Origin: Saururus chinensis
Taxonomy: Eukaryota; Streptophyta; Magnoliopsida; Piperales; Saururaceae
NCBI GenBank assembly: GCA_035235625.1
Contig: CP141145.1
Span: 3,410,001-3,474,000, forward strand
Direction of reading: 5' to 3'
Length of the DNA: 64,000 nucleotides
The notes under the pieces are model-generated. The model searched no databases. It was not told where the DNA came from and worked only from the letters and a program-made list of their open reading frames with translations. Position numbers and translations under genes: made by a program. Positions 12,100-22,793 of this stretch are shown here, piece by piece. Numbering within the stretch: position 1 is the stretch's first letter; every line of letters starts with the position of its first letter.

Positions 12100-12463
12100 G
12101 ATTATCTTAACTCAATATCAAAATCTTCACTGCCTCCCCTCTGAAGTAGGTATACATCAATACGTTCCTCAATGTGTTGCAACTGTGATACATATCTCAT
12201 CACAAGATGGAATAGCAAGTGTAAAACCATCCATCTTTCTTCACTTTCTTTAGTCAATTCTGGGTTTTTGTGGTAGCCACAGAAGACAGTTTTCCCCTTG
12301 ATACATATCTCACCACGAGATGGAATAGCAAGTGGGTCGTAGCCAAGCTCCTGGACCTCCTCAAGACGAATCTCAGTGAACACTGAAGGGGGCACCAATA
12401 GTTCCAATCAATTCCATGTCATCGGGATAACAACATGATACCGATCCACAAGTCTCTGTAAAC
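12100..12463 (-). pseudogene. Captured long-chain acyl-CoA synthetase exon fragment
   Basis: LACS enzymes activate fatty acids with ATP and CoA. The minus strand shows an acceptor-like aaacag at the right edge, then FTETCG and MELIGTIGAP. In a second frame it reads VFTEIRLEEVQELGYDPLAI, then SRGEICIKGKTVF and GYHKNPELTKE, the region around and after the AMP-binding TETC motif of plant LACS. It is interrupted by small frameshifts. Past LTKE, DGWFYT is still visible in another frame. A 35-bp piece of the exon is repeated (12190-12225 resembles 12300-12335). A second LACS fragment lies upstream on the same strand at 13505-13605. It sits inside the CACTA element, so capture by the transposon is inferred. 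The exact LACS subtype is not determined. Confidence 0.75.
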
Positions 12464-13504
12464 CCTGTTTATTCAAGCAATATCAAATGAAATAGGTTAC
12501 TAAAAAAAGTATGATTTCCTATATATATTCATTAACATTGTAGTTATCAAACTTCAAGCAATTTTGTTCCACTTGACCATAGCCTTGAACAACAAAACTA
12601 CAGCTAGTAACCCTAAAAAACTAAATGGTACAACAAATACCATATTACGACAATATGGCTGTCAATTAAGTAATCCTTTATATTAGGTACCACAAAACTT
12701 GGGCAATCGTGTCTTAACCCTTATCCTATTTTTTCCAATGAATCCCATGCCCATTTCAAATAAATAAATGGAAGGATATTGACCCTTACAAAAACATAAT
12801 ATTTTTGTCTAAAATGAAGACCTGAATACCTATTTGCAAACAAAAATGTGGTTTACCATTTTTTTCCTTTTGTTGAAAAGAAGTATGAATTTCTATTGAA
12901 GAGTAAGAAGAGCATCATGGTAAAAAACCCTGTATGACTCCCATTTAGTGTATTTTACAAACATTATAACCACTTTTGGAAATTATGCTAACTATTTGTA
13001 TCTAGCCATAAAGATATTAAAAAAAGAGCAAGAATAAACCTTAAGGAATGCTAACAAATCCGCTAGAGATGATGCTTTTTGGTGCCCAAACCCTAATTTC
13101 ATCCAGTAAAGTTTGCTGATTCACAACAAAGAAAGCAAATAAGTTAAAAATATATATAATGCTTTCAACGAAGAACAATGGAGAACATTATTATTGAGAT
13201 CACGTTTGGGTCCATTCAGAGTTATGTCTCGGCACTTGAACAGCTTGAAGGCATAAATGGTTGATTTTAAATATTATCTATGTCATATTACAACCAGGTT
13301 CTAATGCAACCAATACTAAGTGAAAAATGATGAAAAATTTCTATTAGGTCACTATGACCTATTACCACTTTAACTTACTACTTGTATAGAAGATAAAATA
13401 TCTTTCTCCTCCGTGGGTTCAATTCCTCTAATGCTCTCAGGACACTTGCAAAACATTACAAGTGTCCATTATGCCACCATGATCCAGTTAAAGCCAAACG
13501 GATA

Positions 13505-13605
13505 CCGACATACCTTCATGAACCTTTTCAAACACTCTAGGCACACCAGCAATAATGTTGGCTTCAACTCAATAAGATCATCCCTAAAAGCATTCATATC
13601 CTTCA
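13505..13605 (-). pseudogene. Captured LACS fragment (ELKPT...GVPRVFEKVHEG)
   Basis: The minus strand encodes DDLIELKPT and, after a one-base shift, AGVPRVFEKVHEG followed by GTATG, a plausible donor site. ELKPT plus GVPRV(Y/F) is a hallmark of plant long-chain acyl-CoA synthetases and precedes the TETC region in the protein. The order on the minus strand (this piece at higher coordinates than 12100-12463) is therefore the gene order. Intervening exons were not recognised. Confidence 0.7.
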
Positions 13606-14553
13606 TAATTTTTTTATTATAAAATGTCATATTGGCTGGTCAATCAAGAAATTTGAAAAAAAAAACATTAAGAAACAATGATTAGAAGTCCAAACCCCTT
13701 GATAGTAACCGACGGAATCATGCTAGCATTTTTCTCTAATTGAGACTATAAAGTTGACATATACCTAGCATTTTGCATGAATCTTGTTGGGCAGTTTGCA
13801 AGAATTTCAAACAATAGCTCGAAATGTCAATTTATGTGCTAATATCAGACAAGCAGGTTGTACCAGGTGGGCATCTTTTAAAACTGTTAACTATCAATGT
13901 CCAAGGTAGCCAATTTACCCTAGCCATTGAGTTGAATAAGGTGTATGGTTTTCACTGTTGATTTTCCTTATCTAAGAGCTTAAGCTTTTAGTAGAATTGA
14001 TTACTAAAATGGTTCAGAGCAGGTTCCCTCCCCTAAGGGCTTAAGCTAAGTTTCTTTGTGGCTCATTATAAATCAGGAACATGTTGAATTCGTATTCATG
14101 CGCCCGACCTATCAAAATTAGCAGCTCTACATTCAAATTTTTTGACCAGATTACTTTTCCAATGGAGAGAAATTAGGCAAAGAAAGATACAATTAACATC
14201 AAGTAAAAAAGCACAAAAGTCTCTCAATGTGGTGGTAGTAACTACAATAGAAACACAATAGTTCATATAATATCAAGTCATAGAGATCTTCTGAGGATTT
14301 TGCCTGCGAAGTCAAATCATTAAAAAAAAGAAGGTATAAGAATATACAAAGATATCACAATTAAAAACAAAGAGTTCTATAGATTACTTTATGCACTTCA
14401 AGGAGGATTGATATCTAGATAGTCAATGAAGCACCTTTAGAGTGAATGCTCGCCCATCACGACCATTAGGAAACAAAACAGTCAGCAGTGTTTTATCCTC
14501 CCTAACCACCACAATGAAAGCAAAATTGTCAATATATTATCAAGATTATGTGA
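13606..14553. other. CACTA interior, no recognised gene
   Basis: One open minus-strand stretch near 14455-14535 reads VVREDKTLLTVLFPNGRDGR and could be part of another captured exon. I could not assign it to a family. The rest is AT-rich without signal. Confidence 0.3.
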
Positions 14554-14558
14554 TTATA

Positions 14559-14900
14559 TGATGTGACCGATGTAGGCACAATCGGTACAGGACGTTCTAC
14601 GCAAGAGAGAGAGAGAGAGGAAAAGTAATAAATTAAAAGAACTAACTCTGATTCATCATGCCGCCCCAAGGAGGAAGACGACTCCTATATGGGGAGTTGC
14701 GCCCCCCATCCTTGAGACCTGTGTGGCTAGTGGGCCCAAACATGTCGTGGCCCACTAGCGCGCCTTAACCAGTTTATTACAATAACAATAATGCCGTTCT
14801 ACGGCTGAATCAAGGGAAACTAGCCTAAGGTACTAAATTAAATAATAGTCGAAAGTACTCAAATAAAGACAAGTAGTGCATCAAGTGTACGTGCACAACA
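14559..14900 (-). repeat. Gypsy 3' LTR
   Basis: 342 bp. Compared with the other LTR it shows 17 substitutions by eye (15 of them transitions) and one 4-bp GA-repeat indel. It includes the (GA)n run near 14604-14620. The likely polypurine tract, read on the minus strand, is the purine-rich gtggtggag ending at 14901. Confidence 0.93.
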
Positions 14901-14930
14901 CTCCACCACGCTTTCGCACACGCCTTATCT

Positions 14931-17900
14931 TCAAGGCGACCAAGAAGGATAACGAGATAGGAACTCATCCTCAGGGAGCCATGTAGCATCCTCCAAAGAT
15001 TGCCCGTGCCATGAAATCAACACTTCAGTAATAATACGCCCCGAATGGCGAACACGACGCTTATCAAGCAGCGATGCAGGAGTAGGGTCAGAAGAGACTA
15101 CAAAACCCATCAATGGAGGTGGTGGAGCATCCGTGGCTAGAGACGAATCACCGATGCAATGGCGCAACCTAGAAACATGAAAAACAGGGTGGACCATCGA
15201 ACCCGGCGGTAGAGTGAGACGGTAGGCAACTGACCCAACGCGTGCTTCGACAACATAGGGTCCATGAAATCGGGGAGCAAGCTTGGAGTGCGCTGGCTAA
15301 AACAATGAGGTCTGGCGCTGAGGAAGAACAGAAACATAAACCAAGTCCCCCACAGCAAACTCGCGCTCGGTGTGATGGCTATCATAGATCTGCTTCATTC
15401 TGTTCTGAGCCGCAGACAGGTTCGCCTTAAGCTGGCGAAGAACCTCATCACGAGTCTGAAGCATATAATCAACTTCGGCCACCGCAGAGCGCTAGGGAAC
15501 ATAAGAGAGCATGATAGGAGGTGGCCATCCATAGAGTACCTCAAAAGGAGTAAAACCGGCGCGAGTATGATAAGCAGTATTATAAGACCATTTGGCCCAT
15601 GGCAGAAGCAGAAGCCAGCGGCGAGGCTGGGACATAGTAAAACAGCGCAGGTACTGCTCCAAACAGTGGTTAAAAACCTCAGTCTGCCCATCTGTCTGCA
15701 GATGATAGGCGGTACTCATGTGCAAGGAAGTGCCCTGTAGAGTGAAGAACTCCTGCCAAAATTGAGAGATAAAAATCCTGTCACGATCAGAGACGATGGT
15801 GCGAGGCATACCGTGTAATTTGGCCACATCACGAACGTAGAGTTTGGCCACAGACTTGACGGTGTAGGGGTGACCCAAGGCACTAAAATGGGCATACTTG
15901 GACAGCCGATCTACCACGACCATGATCACCGACTTGCCCTGAACCAATGGCAAGGCCTCCACAAAATCCATAGAAACATCGTCCCAGACCTGATCCGGGA
16001 TGGGCAACGGCTGAAGTAACCCAGCAGGAGAGGTGGTGGTTGACTTAGCACGCTGACAAATATCACAAGCACCCACATAAGTAGTCACTGCACGTCGAAC
16101 ACCCTGCCACAAGAAGCTCTGACTGACCCGCTTATAGGTGCGAAGAGCACCCTCATGACCCGCCAAAGGAGAGGCATCAAAGTGAGCTATGAGACGCTGG
16201 CGCAGGTCAGTAACCGCAGGCACCCAAAGACGGTCCTTCCAGAAGAGAAGGCCATCCTTCCATGCAAAGCCAGGATGCGCTGAAGGGTCAGTCTGAAGGG
16301 CCGTAATCATAGTGGAGGTCGGGGAATCATCGTGATATGCCTGCTTAATTCATCAAGAAAAGGGTAAACTGGACTGGAAAGAGCCAAACACGAACCTTGA
16401 TTGGTACGACGAGAGAGTGCATCAGCCACAGCGTTTTCAGATCCTTTCTTGTACACCACCTCATAGTCATAACCCAAGTGTTTACTGACCCACCGCTGCT
16501 GAGCGGGCGTGGATACACGCTGTTCAAGAAAATACTTGAGCGGCTGATGGTCTATGTGAATAAGAAACCGCCAGCCAAGCAAATAAGGGCGCCACTTGTC
16601 GACAGCGAGGACAATGGCGAGCATCTCTTTCTCGTAGACAGAGAGGGACAAGGAGCGGCCAGCCAAAGCCTTGCTGAAGTAGGCAATGGGACGCTCCTCC
16701 TGAAGTAGTACTGCCCCTAGGCCGGCATCCGAGGCATTGGTCTCCAACACGAATGGCCGGCTGAAATTAGGAAGAATCAAACAGGGGCAGTTGCCATCAC
16801 TTGTTTCAACTCCTCAAAGGCCGCCTGGGCAGTGTCCGACCACTGAAAGGTGCCTTTCTATAACAACTGAGTAAGGGGGCGCGCAATCTCGCCATAGCAG
16901 TGGATAAAATGCCGATAATAACCAGTGAGGCCAAGAAAGCCTCGTAGCGCCCGGACGTAAGTAGGAGCTGGCCAGGACAGCATGGCGGTCACCTTAGAGG
17001 GGTCGATAGCCACACCGTCGCGAGAGATGATATGACCCAAGTATTCAACCTGTGGACTGCCAAACGAACACTTTGAGCATTTAAGAAATAAGGAGTGAGC
17101 TTGGAGGATATCAAAGATAGACCTGAGGTGCTCCAGGTGGTCGCCCCACGACTTGCTATAGATGAGGATATCATCGAAGAAAACCAAGATGAAGTGGCAG
17201 AGGAAGGGCCGGAATAGGTCATTCATAAGGCTCTGAAATGTAGAAGGGGCATTCGTGAGGCCAAACGGCATCACTAGGAACTCGAAATGACCATCATGAG
17301 TGCGGAAGGCGGTCTTGTGTACATCGGTTGGCTGCATACGGATCTGATGGTAACCGGAACAAAGGTCAAGTTTGCTGAAGATGGTAGCACCGGACAGTTC
17401 ATCCAACAGTTACTCCACCACCGGTATAGGATATTTGTCCTTCACTGTAATAGCATTCAGTGCCCGGTAATCAACACAGAATCGCCAAGTACCATCCTTC
17501 TTATGAACCAGCAATACTGGAGAAGAAAAAGCGCTCGTACTAGGCCGAATGATACCCGAAGAAAGCATGTCTGCCACCAGACGCTCAATCTCAGCCTTCT
17601 GAACATATGGATAGCAATAGGGATGGACATTGGCTGGAGAAGCACCTGGAAGAATAGGAATAGAATGGTCATGTACCCGCACCGGAGGAAGGCCTTTTTG
17701 TTCAGCAAACACCATGCCATACGCTGCCAAAAGGTCAAGGAGTTCCGGCGGCAGGTCCTCTTGTACAACTTCCACTGACGCCCGCTGCTGGAGAAGGAGT
17801 CCTTGCGATGCGAACCGGAAGAAGGACCCCGTTGCTTGAGCAGAAAGAAGAGTGCCAGGCTGAGAGCCTTGGAGTCGTACCCGCTGTCCGTGCAATGCAA

Positions 17901-18722
17901 AATCCATCACCAAGTCCTTGAAGTTCCAGATAACGTCCCCAAGCTCCTGAAGCCACTGCACCCCTAATACCACGTCCGCCCCTTTTGTGGGCAGTAGAAA
18001 AAGATCTATTACGAATGTATGGCCTTGAATGGAGAGCGCTACCTGAGTACAAACGCTTGTGCTCCGGAGGTGCTTGCCATCACCGATCAAGACATCGAAG
18101 GGCGCCAGTTGGATATGAAACAGCCTAGGCGCTGGGCGACTTTGTCATTGATGAAGTTGTGGGTAGAACCACTATCAATCAGAATGGCCACCTGTTGCCG
18201 CTTGAGATAACCCTGTACGCGCATTGTTCGCGAAGTGAATGCCCGGGAGAAGGCATGGACAGAAATCTCTGGTAGCATCTCATCATAGTGGACTGATTCG
18301 GACCCATCTATCACCTCCCTGTCGTCATCGACCTCCTCCACCAACAGACTGCCCTTAACGAAACAACGATGCCCCGGAACGAACTTCTCATCACAGCGAA
18401 AACGAAGCCCCTTTGCATGGCGTTCCTCCATCTGGGCAGGAGTAAGTCGGCGGACAATCTGGCCAGACGGGGGGTTTTGTTGGCCAAGGCGGCCAGCAGC
18501 TGGAGTGTTGGCTGGAACGGCGGATGGGGCAGCAAGACCAGTAGGCTGCGGCAGGGTGCCAAGCCGACCCCCACGCCATTGGCGGTTCAGTTTCTCTTCT
18601 CCGATACGTGCGTGACGCACCACATCCCGCATGTTAGCGCAAGGAAAATGTCGCATCTCTTCAGAAATCTCTGGTTTGAGCCCCCTCTTGAACGTGTGCC
18701 CACCAAGGCTGCCACCGGCCAA
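14931..18722 (-). pseudogene. Gypsy pol (protease, RT, RNase H, integrase, chromodomain)
   Basis: Read from high to low coordinates. A protease with LIDSGSTHNF lies near 18150-18200. Reverse transcriptase (about 17560-16860) has [27 protein letters not shown] and the catalytic FFDDILIYS. RNase H has TNASDAGLGAVLL and IHIDHQPL (16307-16780). The integrase zinc-binding HHCC region ends CDICQRAK, followed by a core with MDFVEALP, SDRDRIF and TDGQTEV (15492-16310). The C-terminal HPVFHVSRLR and chromodomain-like EVLISWHGQSLEDATWLPED lie at 14931-15197. In-frame stops occur near 17410 and 16858, with frame changes near 16780, 16310 and 15490. The first conserved acidic residue of RNase H is asparagine (TNASD for TDASD). 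Confidence 0.9.
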
Positions 18723-19734
18723 TCAGGTAGTCGGTTGGCCACCTTCATGAACTCCATATAATAGGCTCTGACGGTGGATGTCTGTTGCAGAGAGGAGAGC
18801 ATCTCGTTGAAGTCTTGGAACTCGTTCGGGCCAAACTGGATGCATAATTCATCGGAGAAGGCGGCCCAAGTGGGGTAGCACACCTCCTTCTCGAAGCTCT
18901 GGAACCACAACGAAGCATCTCCGTCTAGGTGGAAGGATGCTATGCGCAGTCGTTCAGCCTCTGCATGTGTCCCCTGGTAGGCAAAAAACTTCTCTGCTTT
19001 GTACAACCATTCAACTGGATCATCGTCCCCATTATAGCGCGGGAACTAAAGGCAGGCTAATCGAGGTTCCGCTCCTCCCCGAGGACCACCGCGAGGACCG
19101 TGGGGGTCATCCCAATCTTCGTCCATCTCCGGGAGCAAGTTCCGAGGAGGATGCACCATTGGGGCATTCGGCCAAACACCTGGCACGCCTCGTGGTGGCT
19201 AGGCCGAACGTCCTCCATCAGCAGTTGGGGCGGCCTGTCCAGTGTACAGGGGAGTGTAAGGCTGACGTACCTCCCTTTCTGGCATGGCCGGAAGACCAAT
19301 AGTGAATGGCGGTATCATAGAGGCATTTGCCCAGACACCTGGCGTGCCTCGCGAAACCCAGGCCTAGCATCCCCCTTCCACAGTTGCTTCTGCTGGTCCA
19401 ACGCTTAGGGGAACATGGGACTGCCGCGTCTCCCTCTTTGCTGTAGCCATAGGAACAGAGGCGTGTCCGTTATGTCCTTGAGAAGAATTCCCCAATTCAA
19501 TAACGGCTTCCTGGGTCTGGACGCCATTGTTGCCTGAAGGCACTGTCTGGTTGGATGTTAATTTGTCCGCTCTAGTGGTCAGTACCTGCACCATGGCGAC
19601 GAGTTGTTTGAGCGTGGTCTCCTCCGCAGTGGCCGGGACAACCGTGGAGGCGGGTAAGGAACTGTCCGCTGAAACCTCCATCTCCTTCGCAAGCTGAGTT
19701 TCAGGAGCGACGGCTACTTGTTTCCCTCTTGCCA
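18587..19734 (-). pseudogene. Gypsy gag
   Basis: It starts MARGKQVAVAPETQLAKE at 19734, shortly after the primer binding site. The retrotransposon gag domain is at 18587-19006 (FHLDGDASLWFQSF, TWAAFSDELCIQFGPNEFQD, YYMEFMKVANRLP). It continues into the protease part with the zinc-knuckle-like RCDEKFVPGHRC near 18370-18410. Broken by a stop near 19366 and by frame changes between 19300 and 18720. Confidence 0.85.
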
Positions 19735-19765
19735 TGGTCGGGGATCGATAGAGCTCCGATACCAA

Positions 19766-20103
19766 TGATGTGCCCAATGTAGGCACAATCGGTACAGGAC
19801 GTTCTACGCAAGAGAGAGAGAGGAAAAGTAATAAATTAAAAGGATTAACTCTGATTCATCATGCCGCCCCAAGGAGGAAGACGACCCCTATATGGGGAGT
19901 CGCGCCCCCCATCCTTGGGACCCGTGTCGCTAGTGGGCCCAGACATGTCATGGCCCACTAGCGCGCCTTAATTAGTTTATTACAATAACAGTAATGCCGT
20001 TCTACAGCTGAATCAAAGGAAACTAGCCTAAGGTACTGAATTAAATAATAGTCGAAAGTACTCAAATAAAGACAAGTAGTGCATCAAGTGTACGTGCACA
20101 ACA
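19766..20103 (-). repeat. Gypsy 5' LTR
   Basis: 338 bp, bounded on the plus strand by TGATGTGCCC and GTGCACAACA, and followed by the TTATA duplication at 20104-20108. The primer binding site abuts it at 19753-19764. Confidence 0.93.
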
Positions 20104-20234
20104 TTATATTTGAACATAGACAAACAACTAATTCAAGGACCTACCTTCTAGAATTATTTAAATCAATTCCACCTAAAGTGAGAAGAGGTCATCCTATTTT
20201 CAGAAGTGTGAGCAGCAATTGTATGCATCGTTTT

Positions 20235-20526
20235 CAATTCCCCCCTCCCTGAGAAGTCTGTTCTGTACAAAGCAGTTGCACTATCCACTATCATTAGATC
20301 TAACCTAAAGAAAAATCAAACACAATAGATTAAGATTTTCAGAACAAACACAATAGTTCATATAATATCAACTATCTATTTAAAACACAAAATAATTGAA
20401 ATGAACTTTAAGAGCAGGAGCTGATAGTTGATGTACTTGCTTCAATAATTTTGTCAACCTTCGCTTCATTGCATTCTTTGATTTGCAAAAGCTCTTTACT
20501 AAGAGCATATACAACAGACTCCACTA
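20235..20526 (-). pseudogene. Captured RAD51 exon fragments
   Basis: RAD51 is the strand-exchange recombinase of eukaryotes. Two pieces lie in gene order on the minus strand. 20526-20430 encodes VESVVYALSKELLQIKE then EAKVDKIIEA, the helix-hairpin-helix region of the N-terminal domain, preceded by an acceptor-like CATAG. 20305-20235 encodes LMIVDSATALYRTDFSGRG, the Walker B region of the ATPase core. The latter wording is RAD51, not DMC1 (which has IDSVIALFRVDFTG). The exons that normally lie between them are absent; only about 120 bp separates the two. It lies in the CACTA element just 3' of its second gene, so capture is inferred. Confidence 0.82.
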
Positions 20527-21009
20527 TGCAAAAAATTATAAAGTATGAAAACTTATAACATAATCTACTATTATGAATTATAACATTTAACTTTCCAAAA
20601 ATTTATCTAATTAGATGCAAGAAAAACTTATCTAATTGTATGTAATACAATCTGCCTTTGCACTCATAACAATAACTGAAAATATTGATGTCTACAATGC
20701 AAATGCAATTAATTACTCAAATAATTTAAGGAGAAAGAGAGGTCAAAAATTTCATATCCAATTTAACTATTGGTGTCCAAGATAAAACATAATTCATAAA
20801 AACTGGACAAGTTTGTCTAGAGCTTGACTACCTTCCAGCAGGTACTATTAAATCAGCAATAAAAAACTACAATAAGTTTAGAATTTTCGCATAACAATGT
20901 AAAAGTAAAATACTAGTATGCATAGGCATAACATTTATTATTTTATGTAAGGTTGAGCCAACGAATAGTTTTTAAAATATATTAACTGGAATGACAACTA
21001 AGATTAGTA

Positions 21010-22654
21010 ATAAGGATTACATTAGCATTAGTGATGCTTGCATCGTTGCTCTTTCATGAATTCCATAAACGTGCCAATTTGAGTTTGTTGTTCCTGAATT
21101 TGATTTTGTTGTTGTTAAATATGGATTTCTTGACGTTCAAGACGTTCTTTATATTTTTCAATGATCGCACGCACTTTAGAAGCTGACCTTTTTTCCATTT
21201 GGGCTCTTTGAGTAGCATTTTCGAGCTACGAAGACATCTCTTGTCTTGATGGAAACACTAGGGCCACCTCACCTTTTCCTAGACCACACACATAATACTT
21301 TCATTCCCCTATAATCTGAAATGCTATTTGGTCTTTAGTTGGTCCTTGTGCCCACTCGTTTGAACTTGATGGATCATCACAAGCTTTAATCATTTTATTC
21401 TGCAATTATAAATGTCTAATGAAGTCAATAAAAAATGTAAACAATTAAAGTTATGATTTCAATACATGCAAACTAATCAATAACTAAGTCTTACATGCAA
21501 ATCATGAGCCTCATTTCTTATCCAATCACTTTTCTTGTTGAGAAGTGGTTTCTTTGTAAAAATCAATCATACTAAATTGATGATCCTCATTCTCATTCCG
21601 CTTATGCTGTCTCATTTAAGGGTAAGTAAAAAGATAGGTGCAACAAATAAATGTAACCCATAAATAAAACTAAGATGTTGCAAATATTACCAGTTCCTCC
21701 AAGTAACATACAAATGGTTTTAAACCTCTAGTATGTCGGATTTTCAATTCCTGTCAGTTCCTCTTAGCTACATAACTAATATCCTACATTGAAAGTTGAA
21801 CTCATACTAAGAATAATGTAACATCGTATTAGCAAAATAAACAAGAAAAATATGCACACATAAAAGAATCATAGTCCATACCAGAGATGCAAACCTATCA
21901 CAAATTCTTTCCTATTTGTCTGAGGTAATAGTATCATATGGATTGGCTTTCGCTGTAGCTAAATCTCTATGTATTTTGAAGGTTTGTGCATGTGATATCT
22001 AAAGTCTTTAAACCTCTTTGTGAATATCCTATTAAGTGCAGTCCTAATATGACCAAGGTCTCCATGTAATTCCAAGTTATCCTAGTAAATTGTATAAACA
22101 ATATATTAAGGAAATAATATGTATGGTACTAAGAGTTAGTAAAAGGAGAAAACAATTCTAAAATGAAATCTACCTTAATCTTATCGAGCAATAACTGTTT
22201 ATTTAGCCTTGGAACATGTCTCCAATAAGAAATAACATCTCCCTTATCATCTAACAATGATACATAATATTGGCATATGAGTCCTGCTTCGCGTGTTAAT
22301 TCGGCACATTCACTACTTATTGGTCTCCATTTATCACTGGGAATTTCAACAATTATTTTCCCTCTCTTTTGCACCAATTCTGCAATGATCCATTAATTGA
22401 CTTTCCACAGCCTCTCTTTTGTGAAGATCCTATAAAAAAACATTATATAACATAACAAATTATTACAAGACATATAGAGAGACTACCTGCATCACTAGAA
22501 GAAACAAGAGAAAATAGCATATTATAACAAGGCATATAGAGGGATTACCTGCATCATTAGAAGAAACATATGGGCCATCTGTAGACTCTCCATCCTCATA
22601 TTCGTTTATTAAGTGTTGTCGTTTATTGCCTCCAGAAGCCATAACTTTAAACAT
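21010..22654 (-). pseudogene. CACTA second gene (Transposase_24 / Ptta-En-Spm type), decayed
   Basis: It starts MASGGNKRQHLINEYEDGES at 22654. Further exons read on the minus strand are KIIVEIPSDKWRPISSE (22129-22377), LGHIRTALNRIFTKRFKDF (about 22060-22000), ERICDRFASL near 21900, KIRHTRGLKPFVCYLEEL near 21700-21750, DFYKET near 21560 and a coiled, Q-rich end with RAIIEKYKERLERQE (about 21180-21110). These are the usual blocks of the DNA-binding partner protein encoded next to TNP2 in plant CACTA elements. It begins about 140 bp after the end of TNP2. Several stops are present (for example near 21915 and 21750). Confidence 0.75.
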
Positions 22655-22793
22655 ATTTCAATAAATATATGTAAGTGGAGACCATTTCAATTTAGAACAA
22701 GTAGAGGCCATTGACTAAGTGAATATTGTGTTCAACTAAAAAATATCATAAATCAATGTGATTTATTTGTAAATTTTTAATAACTTTAAATAA

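Larger units (their letters stand above)
14559..20103 (-). mobile_element. Ty3/gypsy chromovirus (Reina-like), nested in CACTA
   Basis: A 5545-bp LTR retrotransposon. LTRs are at 14559-14900 and 19766-20103; both read TGATGTG...CAACA on the plus strand, so the coding strand has TGTTG...ATCA with TG/CA ends. A 5-bp target duplication TTATA flanks it (14554-14558 and 20104-20108). The primer binding site next to the 5' LTR reads TGGTATCGGAGC on the minus strand (19753-19764), one mismatch from the initiator-tRNA-Met type. Domain order gag, protease, RT, RNase H, integrase, chromodomain marks a chromovirus. The short LTRs and total size suggest the Reina clade. It is inactivated by stops and frameshifts. 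Confidence 0.93.

Noticed and set aside
14440..14540. Further RAD51 or LACS exon (VVREDKTLLTVLFPNGRDGR)
   Set aside because: The frame is open but does not fit any part of RAD51 or LACS that I know, so no call was made.
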